In this document: positions 1 to 7,191 of the stretch, one piece after another
Layout: every line of letters begins with the position of its first letter
Numbering within the stretch: the first letter of the stretch is position 1
Assembly: GCA_002329325.1 (NCBI GenBank)
Contig: DCTX01000020.1
Location: forward strand, 1-30,523
DNA: 30,523 bases
Source of the DNA: Anaerolineales bacterium UBA1429
GTDB lineage: Bacteria; Chloroflexota; Anaerolineae; UBA1429
Direction: 5' to 3'
Translations under genes and position numbers: made by a program
The notes under the pieces: model-generated
The model's input: the letters and a program-made list of their open reading frames with translations, nothing else
Told to the model about the DNA's origin: nothing
The model's database searches: none

Positions 1-2
1 CC

Positions 3-968
3 GCGCCCGCCACCGCCGCGCCGCCCGAGCCCACCGGCATCTCGGCGCCCACATCTACCCCCACGCGGGCGTTTGTGCTTCCCACGGCGGCTGCCATCAC
101 GGCCGCGCCGCCGACCGCCACAGCGACCCGCCGCGCGGTCCCCACGCCGGAGCCCGGCACGCCCGCCTATCTGGTGGCGGTGCGCGGCGAGGACCCGGAG
201 GCCATCACCCGTCGCGCCCTGGAGGCCCTGGGCGGCATGGAGCGCTTTGTCTCCGCAGGCTATGACGTGGTCATCAAGCCCAACATCTGCAACGCCAACC
301 GCAGCTACGAGTACGCCTCCACCACCAATCCCGTGGTGGTGGCGACCCTGGTGCGCCTCTGCCTGGAGGCGGGCGCGAGTCGTGTGCGGGTGATGGATAA
401 CCCCTTTGCGGGCAGCGGCGAGCAGGCCTACGAGCGCTCCGGGATCCGCGAGGCGGTGGAGGCTGCCGGCGGCGAGATGGAGGTCATGGTCAGCCACCGC
501 TTTGTGGAGAGCGAGATCCCCCAGGGGGTGGACCTCAAGAGCTGGCTGTTCTACAAGCCGATCCTGGATGCCGACCTGGTGATCAACGTGCCCATCGCCA
601 AGCATCACAGCCTGGCCCGCCTGACTCTGGGCTGCAAGAACATCATGGGCTGTGTCGAGGATCGCGGCTCGCTGCACCGCAATCTGGGCCAGCGCATTGC
701 GGACGTGGTCTCGCGGGTGGCGCCCCAGCTCACGGTGATGGATGCGATCCGCATCCTGATGGCCAATGGCCCCACGGGCGGCAACCTGAACGACGTGGTG
801 CTGACCAACACCGTCATCGCCAGCCATGACATCGTGGCCGTGGATGCCTACACCACGCAGCTCTTTGGCCTGCAGCCCCGCGATATCGAGTATATCACCG
901 CCGCTCACCAGATGGGGTTGGGGAGCATGATCCTGGACGACCTGTACGTGGTCGAGCTGGAGTTGTAG
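3..968 (+). CDS. DUF362 domain-containing protein (5' end outside window)
   Basis: The frame is open from the left edge, so the true start is upstream; the GTG at 75 lies inside a Pro/Thr/Ala-rich stretch and has no ribosome binding site. That low-complexity stretch (to about base 165) looks like the linker after a signal or lipoprotein peptide, which would put the protein outside the membrane (inference). The rest matches DUF362: a VVIKPNIC segment, then DADLVINVPIAKHHS and LGCKNIMGCVEDRG, and near the end DIVAVDAYTTQLFG. No Cys-rich ferredoxin motif is present in this protein, although many DUF362 proteins carry one. The stop is 2 bases before the GTG start of the polyferredoxin gene, so the two are surely co-transcribed and may form one redox unit. 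The biochemical role of DUF362 is not established. Confidence 0.85.
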   Translation, partial: APATAAPPEPTGISAPTSTPTRAFVLPTAAAITAAPPTATATRRAVPTPEPGTPAYLVAVRGEDPEAITRRALEALGGMERFVSAGYDVVIKPNICNANRSYEYASTTNPVVVATLVRLCLEAGASRVRVMDNPFAGSGEQAYERSGIREAVEAAGGEMEVMVSHRFVESEIPQGVDLKSWLFYKPILDADLVINVPIAKHHSLARLTLGCKNIMGCVEDRGSLHRNLGQRIADVVSRVAPQLTVMDAIRILMANGPTGGNLNDVVLTNTVIASHDIVAVDAYTTQLFGLQPRDIEYITAAHQMGLGSMILDDLYVVELEL

Positions 969-970
969 CC

Positions 971-2500
971 GTGAGGAGGCGGCCTCACACGCGGGCACGG
1001 CAATGGCGCTGGGCGCGCCGCGCCGTGCAGGCCCTCTCCCTGGTGGCCTTTGGCCTCCTGGTGCTGTGGACGGCGCGAGAGGCGCCCGGCCCCCTGGGGG
1101 CCGACGCCTTGCTGCGCCTGGACCCTCTGGCGGGGGCGGCGGCCATGCTCTCGCTGCGCCGCTGGCTGCCCATCTTCCTGCCCGCCCTGATCCTGCTGGG
1201 CCTTACCGTGGTCTTGGGCCGCTTCTGGTGCGGCTGGCTCTGCCCCCTGGGCACGCTCATAGACTGGAGCGCCCCCCGCGACGGGCGCCCGCGCACCCTG
1301 CCGCGCCGCTGGCACGGCGTCAAGTACGGCCTGCTGTTCTTGATCCTTTTCGCAGCCCTGTTCGGCTCGCTGACCCTGCTGGCCTTGGATCCGCTGACGA
1401 TCTTTGTGCGCGCCGTGGCGACTTGGCTGGCGCCGGGGGCCAACTGGCTGATCACCCAGACGCAGATCGCCCTTTACCGGTCGGGGCCGCTGGCGGGCCT
1501 GGCCGATGCCCTGGATGGCGCCCTGCGCCCCCTGCTGCTGAGCTACAAGCAGGCCCACTACCAGGGTCTGCTGGCCATTGCCGGGCTCCTGGTGGCGATC
1601 CTGGCGCTGAACCGGCTGGCGCCCCGGGCCTGGTGCCGCAGCCTGTGCCCCTTGGGCGGGCTGCTGAGCCTGGTGGCCAAGGGTTCGTGGCTCAAGCGCA
1701 AGGTGGGGGAGGGCTGCGTGAGCTGCGGCGCCTGCGCGCGCGATTGCCGCATGGGGACCATTGACCCCCAGCGCGGCTATGCCAGCGATAGCGGCGAGTG
1801 CATCCTGTGCCTGGATTGCGCCGTCGAGTGCCCCCGCAATGCCATCACCTTTGGCCCCGCCTGGCGCTATGACGCGGGCTGGGAGTACGATCCCACGCGG
1901 CGGCAGGCCCTGGGGATGCTGGGGCTGGGGGCGGCAGGCGTCGCCCTGGCCCATGCGCTGCCCGAACAGGCGCAGCCGCACCCGTACCGGCTGCGGCCGC
2001 CCGGCGCCCAGGAGGAGGCCCTGCTGCGCGCCTGCCTCCGCTGCGGGGCCTGCCTGCGGGCCTGCCCCACCCACGGCCTGCAGCCCAGCCTGCACGAGGC
2101 GGGCCTGGCGGGCATCTGGACGCCGATCCTGGCGCCACGCCTGGGCCATTGCGAGTATTCCTGCAACGCCTGTGGCGCGGCCTGCCCCACGGGCGCCATC
2201 CCGCCCCTGGCCCTGGCCGAAAAGCAGCTCACGCCCATCGGCAAGGCCTACATTGCCCACGATCTGTGCCTCGCCTGGACGGGGCGCGCCCCCTGCATCG
2301 TGTGTGAGGAGATGTGCCCCCTGCCCGAAAAGGCCCTGATCCTGGAGACCATCACCGTCCATGACGAGGCCCAGGGCACGCGCACGCTGCAGGCCCCCGT
2401 GGTGCTGTATGACCGCTGCATCGGCTGCGGCCTGTGCGAGAATCGGTGCCCTGTGCAGGGCGAGGCCGCCATCCGCGTGCGGGTGGATCCTCTGGCCTGA
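971..2500 (+). CDS. NapH-NapG-like fusion: membrane polyferredoxin with six Cys clusters
   Basis: 509 residues from a GTG start directly after the DUF362 stop. The N-terminal half resembles NapH: about four membrane segments (near 18-38, 67-85, 117-145, 198-216), two CxxxCP motifs (C87-C91 and C222-C226), then two ferredoxin clusters starting at C249 and C277. The C-terminal half resembles NapG: a twin-Arg RRQALGML motif at 310-317 followed by a hydrophobic Ala/Gly/Leu run, then RLRPPGA at 340-346 and a cluster from C355, which is the order seen in NapG after its Tat signal. Three more Cys clusters follow (CNACGAACP, CIVCEEMCP, CIGCGLCENRCP). NapGH passes quinol electrons to periplasmic reductases; here no reductase gene is visible, so the electron acceptor is unknown. 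The fusion reading comes from motif order, not from an alignment. Confidence 0.85.
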   Translation: MRRRPHTRARQWRWARRAVQALSLVAFGLLVLWTAREAPGPLGADALLRLDPLAGAAAMLSLRRWLPIFLPALILLGLTVVLGRFWCGWLCPLGTLIDWSAPRDGRPRTLPRRWHGVKYGLLFLILFAALFGSLTLLALDPLTIFVRAVATWLAPGANWLITQTQIALYRSGPLAGLADALDGALRPLLLSYKQAHYQGLLAIAGLLVAILALNRLAPRAWCRSLCPLGGLLSLVAKGSWLKRKVGEGCVSCGACARDCRMGTIDPQRGYASDSGECILCLDCAVECPRNAITFGPAWRYDAGWEYDPTRRQALGMLGLGAAGVALAHALPEQAQPHPYRLRPPGAQEEALLRACLRCGACLRACPTHGLQPSLHEAGLAGIWTPILAPRLGHCEYSCNACGAACPTGAIPPLALAEKQLTPIGKAYIAHDLCLAWTGRAPCIVCEEMCPLPEKALILETITVHDEAQGTRTLQAPVVLYDRCIGCGLCENRCPVQGEAAIRVRVDPLA

Positions 2501-2533
2501 GGGCCGCGCTCCGGGGGTGCTCCCTGAAAAAGT

Positions 2534-2565
2534 GCAGCCCCCTCTCCCGCGGGAGAGGGGGCTGC
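2534..2565 (-). terminator. Rho-independent terminator after pheT
   Basis: A perfect 15-bp inverted repeat (2534-2548 with 2551-2565; left arm GCAGCCCCCTCTCCC) lies between the convergent polyferredoxin and pheT genes. On the minus strand it is followed by a run of five T (plus-strand A at 2527-2531), so it ends pheST transcripts. It may also block plus-strand readthrough, but there is no T run on that side. Confidence 0.85.
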
Positions 2566-2586
2566 TGCGTTCGTGGTGCGAGGGGC

Positions 2587-5055
2587 CTAGCTGCGCAGCT
2601 CGGCCCCGTAGCGGGCGCGCAACGCCTGCACGATGCGGTCGCGCTGGCGGTTGGCCTGCTCGCTGGTCAGGGTGCGATCAGGCGCCTGGAAGGTGAGGCG
2701 GTAGGCCAGGCTCTTTTTGCCGGCGCCCACCTGGGCCCCACGATACACGTCAAAGAGGTCCAGATCCACCAGCCAGGAGCCGCCCGCCTCGCGGATGGCC
2801 TCGGCGATGGCATCCGAGGGCACGCTGGCATCCAGCACCAGGGCCAGGTCCAGGTGCAGGGTGGGCATGCGCGAGATGGGCGCAAAGCGCTGCGCCGATC
2901 CGGTCGCCTGAAGCAACGGCTCCAGCTCGATCTCGGCCAGGCAGACGGGCCGTTCGGGCAGATCGAACTGGGCGCGCACCATCGGGTGCACCTCTCCCAG
3001 CACGCCGATCCGCTGCTCGCCCAGGAGCAGCGCGGCGGCGCGCCCCGGCTGATACGTCGGGTGGTCCACCGGCTCGTAGCGCACATCGGTGACGCCCAGC
3101 CGCGCGATCAGGGTCTCCAGGATGCCCTTGAGGTCGTAAAAGCCGAAATCGGGCGGATCGCTCTCCAGCCACGAAGCGGGCGTCCGTTGGCCCGCCAGGG
3201 CGATGCTCAGGCGGCGGGGCTCCTCTGGCAGGGGCTCGCCTTCGCGGCGCAGGTAGACCCGCGCGATCTCGAACAGGGCCACCCGATCAGCAAAGCGCAG
3301 GTTGGCCGCCACGGTCTCCAGGCTGGTGTTCATCAGCGTCTGGCGCAGGAACTCGTGTTCCCGCGTCAGGGGATTGGCCACCCGCAGGTAGTCTGCCTCG
3401 TCGGGCCGGGCGCGGGTGGGGGTCAACGCCGCCACGCTCTCCAGGTTGGTCATCGAATAGGTGATGATCTCGCTCAGGCCGCAGCCCGCCAGCACGTCGC
3501 GCACCCGCTCCTCCAGGGCCAGGTCATGGTCGCGTTGTTGGGCGGGCATCTCCTCGGCGATCAGGGTCGAGGGCAGCCGATCGTAACCGTGAACCCGCGC
3601 CACCTCCTCGATCAGGTCGGCGACGATGGTCACATCCAGGCGGAAGCTGGGCACGCGGACTCGCACCAGCGGCTCAGCGCCTTCCTGCACCTGGCAGCCA
3701 AAGCCAAGGGAGCCCAGCATCTCGGCCAGCTCGGAGGCCGTGACGGTGATGCCCAGGGCGCGCTGCACCGCCAGGGGCGTCAGGTCGAGCTGGCGCTCTG
3801 GGGCGGGGATGGGGTAGACATCCACCATGCCCTGGGCCACCTCGCCGCCGGCCAGGTCGCGCATCAACTCGGCAGCCCGCGCCAACGCCTGGAGGGTGCC
3901 CTCGCGATCCACGCCGCGCCCGAACCGCTGGGCCGCCTCGCTGGGCAACCGAAGCCCCGAGGACGTGCGCCGCACGTTGATGGGGTCAAAGTTGGCCGCC
4001 TCCAGCAGGATGTGGCGCGTCTGTTCGGTGACCTCGCTCTCCAGGCCGCCCATAACGCCGGCCACACCCACCGGCCCGCCGCCATCGGTGATCAGCAGCA
4101 TCTCGTCGTCCAGCGTGCGCTGTTGACCATCCAGGGTGGTCATGGTCTCGCCGGGGTGGGCGCGCCGCACGATGATGGCCGGGGGCCCACCGGCGGCCCG
4201 GGGACGCAGCAGCTCATAGTCAAAGGCGTGCAGGGGTTGGCCCATCTCCAGCATGACATAATTGGTGATATCCACCACGTTGTTGATGGGACGCTGGCCC
4301 GCCAGCATCAGACGGCGCTGCATCCAGAGGGGCGAAGGGCCGATCTGGACGTTGCGGATCAGGGCGGCGCTATAGCGTGGACAAAGGTCGGGGTCCTCGA
4401 TCAGGATCTCGATCTCGCCGGCGATGGGGGCGCCCTCGGCCGTCAGCTCGGGCTCCAGGGGATGCAGGTCGCCGTTGACCAGGGCCGCCGTCTCGCGAGC
4501 CACCCCCAAGACGGAGAAGCAGCGCGCCAGGTTGGGCGTCAGGTCCAGATCCAGCACGGTATCGCCCCAGTAGTCGACAAAGGCCATGCCCACGGGGGCA
4601 TCCTCCGGCAGGATCAGGATGCCGGTGTGCTCGTCGGAAAGGCCCAGCTCCTTCTCGGAGCAGACCATGCCGGCGGAGTAGACGCCGCGGATCTTGGTGC
4701 GCTTGAGGGTGGCATAGCGCAGCTCGTCGGCGTAGGGGTCAATCAACGTGGCGCCCTCACGGGCGAACACGACCTTCTGGCCTTGATCGCCGACGTGCAG
4801 GTTGGGCGCCCCGGTGACCACCTCCAGCGCTTCGTCATCGCCATAATCCACCGTCACCAACACCAGCCGGTCGGCGTTGGGGTGGGGCCGCACCTGCACC
4901 ACGCGCCCCACAACGATCTTTTCCGGGTCCCAGGTCTCGCCGATCTGCTCCACCTTGCCCACCTCCAGGCCCGCCAGGGTCAGGCGCTCCGTCAGGGTGG
5001 CCAGGTCGCAATCCCAGGTGACGAACTCTCGTAGCCAGCTCAATGGAACGCGCAT
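2587..5055 (-). CDS. pheT: Phenylalanyl-tRNA synthetase beta subunit
   Basis: 822 residues, the usual bacterial PheT length. The start is the ATG at 5055 (MRVPLSWLREFV), preceded by AAGGAGG; the frame stays open further upstream only across the pheS 3' end, and that extension is not real. Domains in order: the classic N-terminal start and an EMAPII/OB-type tRNA-binding domain (about 40-150), the B3/B4 domain with the editing region (about 210-400), B5 (about 405-475), the catalytic-like core, and a C-terminal FDX-ACB anticodon-binding domain (about 725-822, from SRMPTLHLDLALVLD to the end). With PheS it forms the alpha2beta2 enzyme that charges tRNA-Phe in the cytoplasm. It lies 44 bases after pheS in the same transcript, controlled by the T-box leader. 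Confidence 0.97.
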   Translation of the reverse strand: MRVPLSWLREFVTWDCDLATLTERLTLAGLEVGKVEQIGETWDPEKIVVGRVVQVRPHPNADRLVLVTVDYGDDEALEVVTGAPNLHVGDQGQKVVFAREGATLIDPYADELRYATLKRTKIRGVYSAGMVCSEKELGLSDEHTGILILPEDAPVGMAFVDYWGDTVLDLDLTPNLARCFSVLGVARETAALVNGDLHPLEPELTAEGAPIAGEIEILIEDPDLCPRYSAALIRNVQIGPSPLWMQRRLMLAGQRPINNVVDITNYVMLEMGQPLHAFDYELLRPRAAGGPPAIIVRRAHPGETMTTLDGQQRTLDDEMLLITDGGGPVGVAGVMGGLESEVTEQTRHILLEAANFDPINVRRTSSGLRLPSEAAQRFGRGVDREGTLQALARAAELMRDLAGGEVAQGMVDVYPIPAPERQLDLTPLAVQRALGITVTASELAEMLGSLGFGCQVQEGAEPLVRVRVPSFRLDVTIVADLIEEVARVHGYDRLPSTLIAEEMPAQQRDHDLALEERVRDVLAGCGLSEIITYSMTNLESVAALTPTRARPDEADYLRVANPLTREHEFLRQTLMNTSLETVAANLRFADRVALFEIARVYLRREGEPLPEEPRRLSIALAGQRTPASWLESDPPDFGFYDLKGILETLIARLGVTDVRYEPVDHPTYQPGRAAALLLGEQRIGVLGEVHPMVRAQFDLPERPVCLAEIELEPLLQATGSAQRFAPISRMPTLHLDLALVLDASVPSDAIAEAIREAGGSWLVDLDLFDVYRGAQVGAGKKSLAYRLTFQAPDRTLTSEQANRQRDRIVQALRARYGAELRS

Positions 5056-5099
5056 GCTCTCCGTTCCTCCTTGTTGTATATCGTGATCCCGAAGGGCGC

Positions 5100-6128
5100 T
5101 CAGGCAAACTGCCGCAGGAAGCGCAGGTCGTTGCCATAGAACAGGCGAATATCCTGGATGCCGTACTTGAGCAGGGCCATCCGCTCCGGCCCCATGCCAA
5201 AGGCAAAGCCGGTATAGACCTCGGGATCGTACCCGCCGTTGCGCAGCACGTTGGGGTGCACCATGCCCGAGCCCAGGATCTCGAGCCAGCCGCTTTGCTT
5301 GCAGAGCTGGCAGCCCTCTCCGTGGCACAGGACGCAATCCACGTCCACCTCGGCGCTGGGCTCGGTGAAGGGGAAGTAGCTGGCGCGGAAGCGCAGCCGG
5401 CGCTCGGGGCCGAACATCTCCCTCACAAAGTTCTCCAGCACGCCCTTGAGATCGGCCATGGTGATGTTCTGGCCGATGACCAGCCCCTCCACCTGGTAGA
5501 ACATGTGCTCGCTGCGGGTGGTCACCTGCTCATAGCGGTAGCACTTGCCCGGCAGGATCACGCGGAACGGATCGGGATGGTAGGCCCGCATGGCGTGAAT
5601 CTGGCCCGGCGAGGTGTGGGTGCGCAGCAACACCCCGGGATCGGTGGTGTAAAAGGTGCTCCACATATCTCGCGCCGGGTGGTGGGGCGGGATATTCAGC
5701 ATCTGAAAGTTGGTGACGTCATCCTCGACCTCGCGCGAACGGTAGACGTGAAAGCCCATCTGGCCAAAGATGTCATAGATCTCGCGCAGCGTCTGGGTGA
5801 TGACGTGGAGATAGCCCAGCGAGGGCGGGCGGCCGGGCAGGCGCACGTCCAGCGCCTGGGCGCTGAGGCGCTCCTGGGCCGAGGCCGCTTCCAGCGCCGC
5901 CTGGCGGGCCTGGTGGGCATCGGTGAGCTGCTGGCGCACCTGGTTGGCCATCTGGCCGGCGGCGGGCCGCTCCTCGGCGGGCAACTGGCCGATCCCCCGC
6001 AGGGCCAGGGTCACCTGGCCGCTGCGCCCCAGGTAAGCCAGGCGCCAGGCCTCCAACGCCTCGGGCGTCTCGGCCTGCTCCAGCTCGGCCAGGGCGCGCT
6101 CGCGCAACTGCTGCAATTCCTGTGTCAT
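5100..6128 (-). CDS. pheS: Phenylalanyl-tRNA synthetase alpha subunit
   Basis: 342 residues. The ATG at 6128 (MTQELQQLRERAL) is chosen because AAAGGGG lies just upstream; the longer open frame to 6197 would run into the attenuator stem. An N-terminal coiled-coil arm (about 1-90) is followed by the class II synthetase core: motif 2 region with FRVILPGKCYRYE, and motif 3 GFAFGMGPERMALL near the C terminus. The segment CVLCHGEGCQLC contains four Cys in a zinc-knuckle arrangement, a known variant in many PheS proteins, followed by ILGSGMVHPNVL. First gene of the pheST operon. Confidence 0.97.
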   Translation of the reverse strand: MTQELQQLRERALAELEQAETPEALEAWRLAYLGRSGQVTLALRGIGQLPAEERPAAGQMANQVRQQLTDAHQARQAALEAASAQERLSAQALDVRLPGRPPSLGYLHVITQTLREIYDIFGQMGFHVYRSREVEDDVTNFQMLNIPPHHPARDMWSTFYTTDPGVLLRTHTSPGQIHAMRAYHPDPFRVILPGKCYRYEQVTTRSEHMFYQVEGLVIGQNITMADLKGVLENFVREMFGPERRLRFRASYFPFTEPSAEVDVDCVLCHGEGCQLCKQSGWLEILGSGMVHPNVLRNGGYDPEVYTGFAFGMGPERMALLKYGIQDIRLFYGNDLRFLRQFA

Positions 6129-6175
6129 GGGTCCACCCCTTTCGCACGATGTGGGGAAACGTCGAGATAGGCAAC

Positions 6176-6215
6176 AAAAAACGGCCATAGCTTCCAAGGG
6201 ACGAAGCTACAGCCG
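6176..6215 (-). terminator. T-box attenuator terminator upstream of pheS
   Basis: A 13-bp stem (6182-6194 with 6203-6215, two G-U pairs in RNA), 8-nt loop, and then six T on the minus strand (A at 6176-6181). The loop and upstream arm contain CGTCCCTT, shared with the antiterminator, so the two structures exclude each other. Confidence 0.9.
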
Positions 6216-6495
6216 CACGCACTCCGCGGTACCACCCTCATTGGCCCCGGCGCGGGGCCCTCTCACCCACGACGGCCCCGGCAGCGCATTCTGCGGGGCG
6301 ATCGCTGGCCCGTGTAACGGCGGGCTTCCGGAACGGCCTACGCACCCCCGGCGGGCGGGGCTTCAACCGTCGGCTCCAGAGTGAACTCGATGGCGCTCTT
6401 TCTCAAGGGGACTCGCAGTCCATGATCCCCTCTCCCTGGGAGACGCCCCACCATCTCACCTCTCCTTCGCAGCCTTTGGGCGACATATGCAATTG
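6176..6495 (-). ncRNA. T-box riboswitch leader of pheST
   Basis: The minus strand between the promoter and pheS carries the T-box hallmark AGGGTGGTACCGCGG (plus-strand 6224-6238) and, further on, CGTCCCTT (about 6196-6203), which can pair with the GAGGG of the T-box to make the antiterminator. A terminator hairpin with six T follows. The bulge UGGU should pair with an ACCA acceptor end, fitting discriminator A73 of tRNA-Phe. T-boxes sense uncharged tRNA: unaminoacylated tRNA-Phe stabilises the antiterminator and pheST is transcribed. A TTC triplet at minus-strand 6385-6383 (Phe codon, followed by A) is a candidate specifier, but I did not resolve Stem I, so that part is uncertain. The 5' end is inferred from the promoter. 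Confidence 0.92.
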
Positions 6496-6502
6496 TGTAG
6501 AG

Positions 6503-6531
6503 ACTATAGCGCAGGGAGGGCCGATTGTCAA
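6503..6531 (-). promoter_or_regulatory. Sigma70-type promoter of the pheST T-box transcript
   Basis: Minus strand: -35 TTGACA (6526-6531), 17-nt spacer, -10 TATAGT (6503-6508). The start point is expected near 6495, giving a leader of about 365 nt before the pheS ATG. Confidence 0.85.
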
Positions 6532-6548
6532 TTGGCGAGATGGCCGTT

Positions 6549-6578
6549 TTGGGCGCGCATACCGTTCGGTAGTATACT
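6549..6578 (+). promoter_or_regulatory. Promoter of the FKBP isomerase gene
   Basis: TTGGGC (6549-6554), 18-nt spacer, TATACT (6573-6578). Divergent from the pheST promoter, whose -35 lies less than 20 bases away, so the two may influence each other. Confidence 0.65.
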
Positions 6579-6638
6579 AGTTCGAATTGAGACCGTGGCG
6601 CGGGATGTCCGCGCTTCTTGTTTGTCATAAGGAGAACC

Positions 6639-7145
6639 ATGGCAACCGTTCAAGAAGGCATGTTCGTGCGCTTTAGCTACGTTTTGACTTTGGATGACGG
6701 CGAGATCATTGACGAGAGCCCCGTGGGCGAGCCCCTGGGCTATGTCCATGGCACCGGCAGCATCATCTCCGGCCTGGAGAAGGCGCTGGAGGGTATGGCC
6801 GTCGGCGATGAGAAGGACGTGCTCGTGCCTGCCGCCGAGGCCTATGGCGAGTTCGAGCCCGGCATGATCGAGGCCCTGCCGCGTAGCCTCTTCCCCTCGG
6901 ATGTCGAGATCGGGATGGGCTTCCGCATGCGCAACCAGGAGGGCCAGGTCCTCACCGTCTTTGTGGAGAGCATCAGCGATGACGTGGTCGAGGTCAACCT
7001 GAGCCACCCGCTGGCGGGCAAGGACCTGCACTTTGCCGTGCAGATCGCCGAGGTGCGCCAGGCCACCGAAGAGGACCTGATGCAGGGCAGTTGTGGCTGC
7101 GGCTGCGGCGACGATTGCGACGACGACTGCGATTGCTGCAACTAG
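6639..7145 (+). CDS. slyD: SlyD-like FKBP-type peptidyl-prolyl cis-trans isomerase
   Basis: 168 residues from the ATG at 6639, chosen because TAAGGAG is just upstream. An upstream in-frame ATG at 6618 has no comparable site. The sequence follows the SlyD plan: N-terminal FKBP strands (VRFSYVLTLDDGEIIDES), YVHGTGSIISGLEKALEGM, an inserted-flap (IF) chaperone domain in the middle (about 70-130), and the returning FKBP strand with NLSHPLAGKDLHF. The last 17 residues are a Cys/Asp tail (CGCGCGDDCDDDCDCCN) that replaces the His-rich metal-binding tail of E. coli SlyD. Expected role: prolyl isomerisation and folding help in the cytoplasm, perhaps metal handling. Monocistronic: own promoter and own terminator. 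Confidence 0.92.
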   Translation: MATVQEGMFVRFSYVLTLDDGEIIDESPVGEPLGYVHGTGSIISGLEKALEGMAVGDEKDVLVPAAEAYGEFEPGMIEALPRSLFPSDVEIGMGFRMRNQEGQVLTVFVESISDDVVEVNLSHPLAGKDLHFAVQIAEVRQATEEDLMQGSCGCGCGDDCDDDCDCCN

Positions 7146-7159
7146 GGTCGCACACCGAG

Positions 7160-7191
7160 AGCCGGGGCAGGTAGACCTGCCCCGGCTTTTT
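7160..7191 (+). terminator. Rho-independent terminator of the FKBP gene
   Basis: A perfect 13-bp stem (7160-7172 with 7175-7187) with a tight turn, then T to 7191. The stop codon of the convergent isoprenoid-synthase-fold gene (7191-7193) touches the T run. Confidence 0.9.

Noticed and set aside
905..2362. Long minus-strand open frame opposite the polyferredoxin gene
   Set aside because: Gln/Gly/Ala-rich low-complexity translation with no domain; a shadow caused by high GC and codon bias of the real plus-strand gene.
2434..5034. 866-codon plus-strand open frame opposite pheT
   Set aside because: Antisense of a certain gene, repetitive composition, no ribosome binding site or family match.
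5056..5337. N-terminal extension of pheT by 94 residues
   Set aside because: It overlaps pheS, has no similarity to PheT, and the family N terminus MRVPLSWL begins exactly at the ATG at 5055 with a good ribosome binding site.
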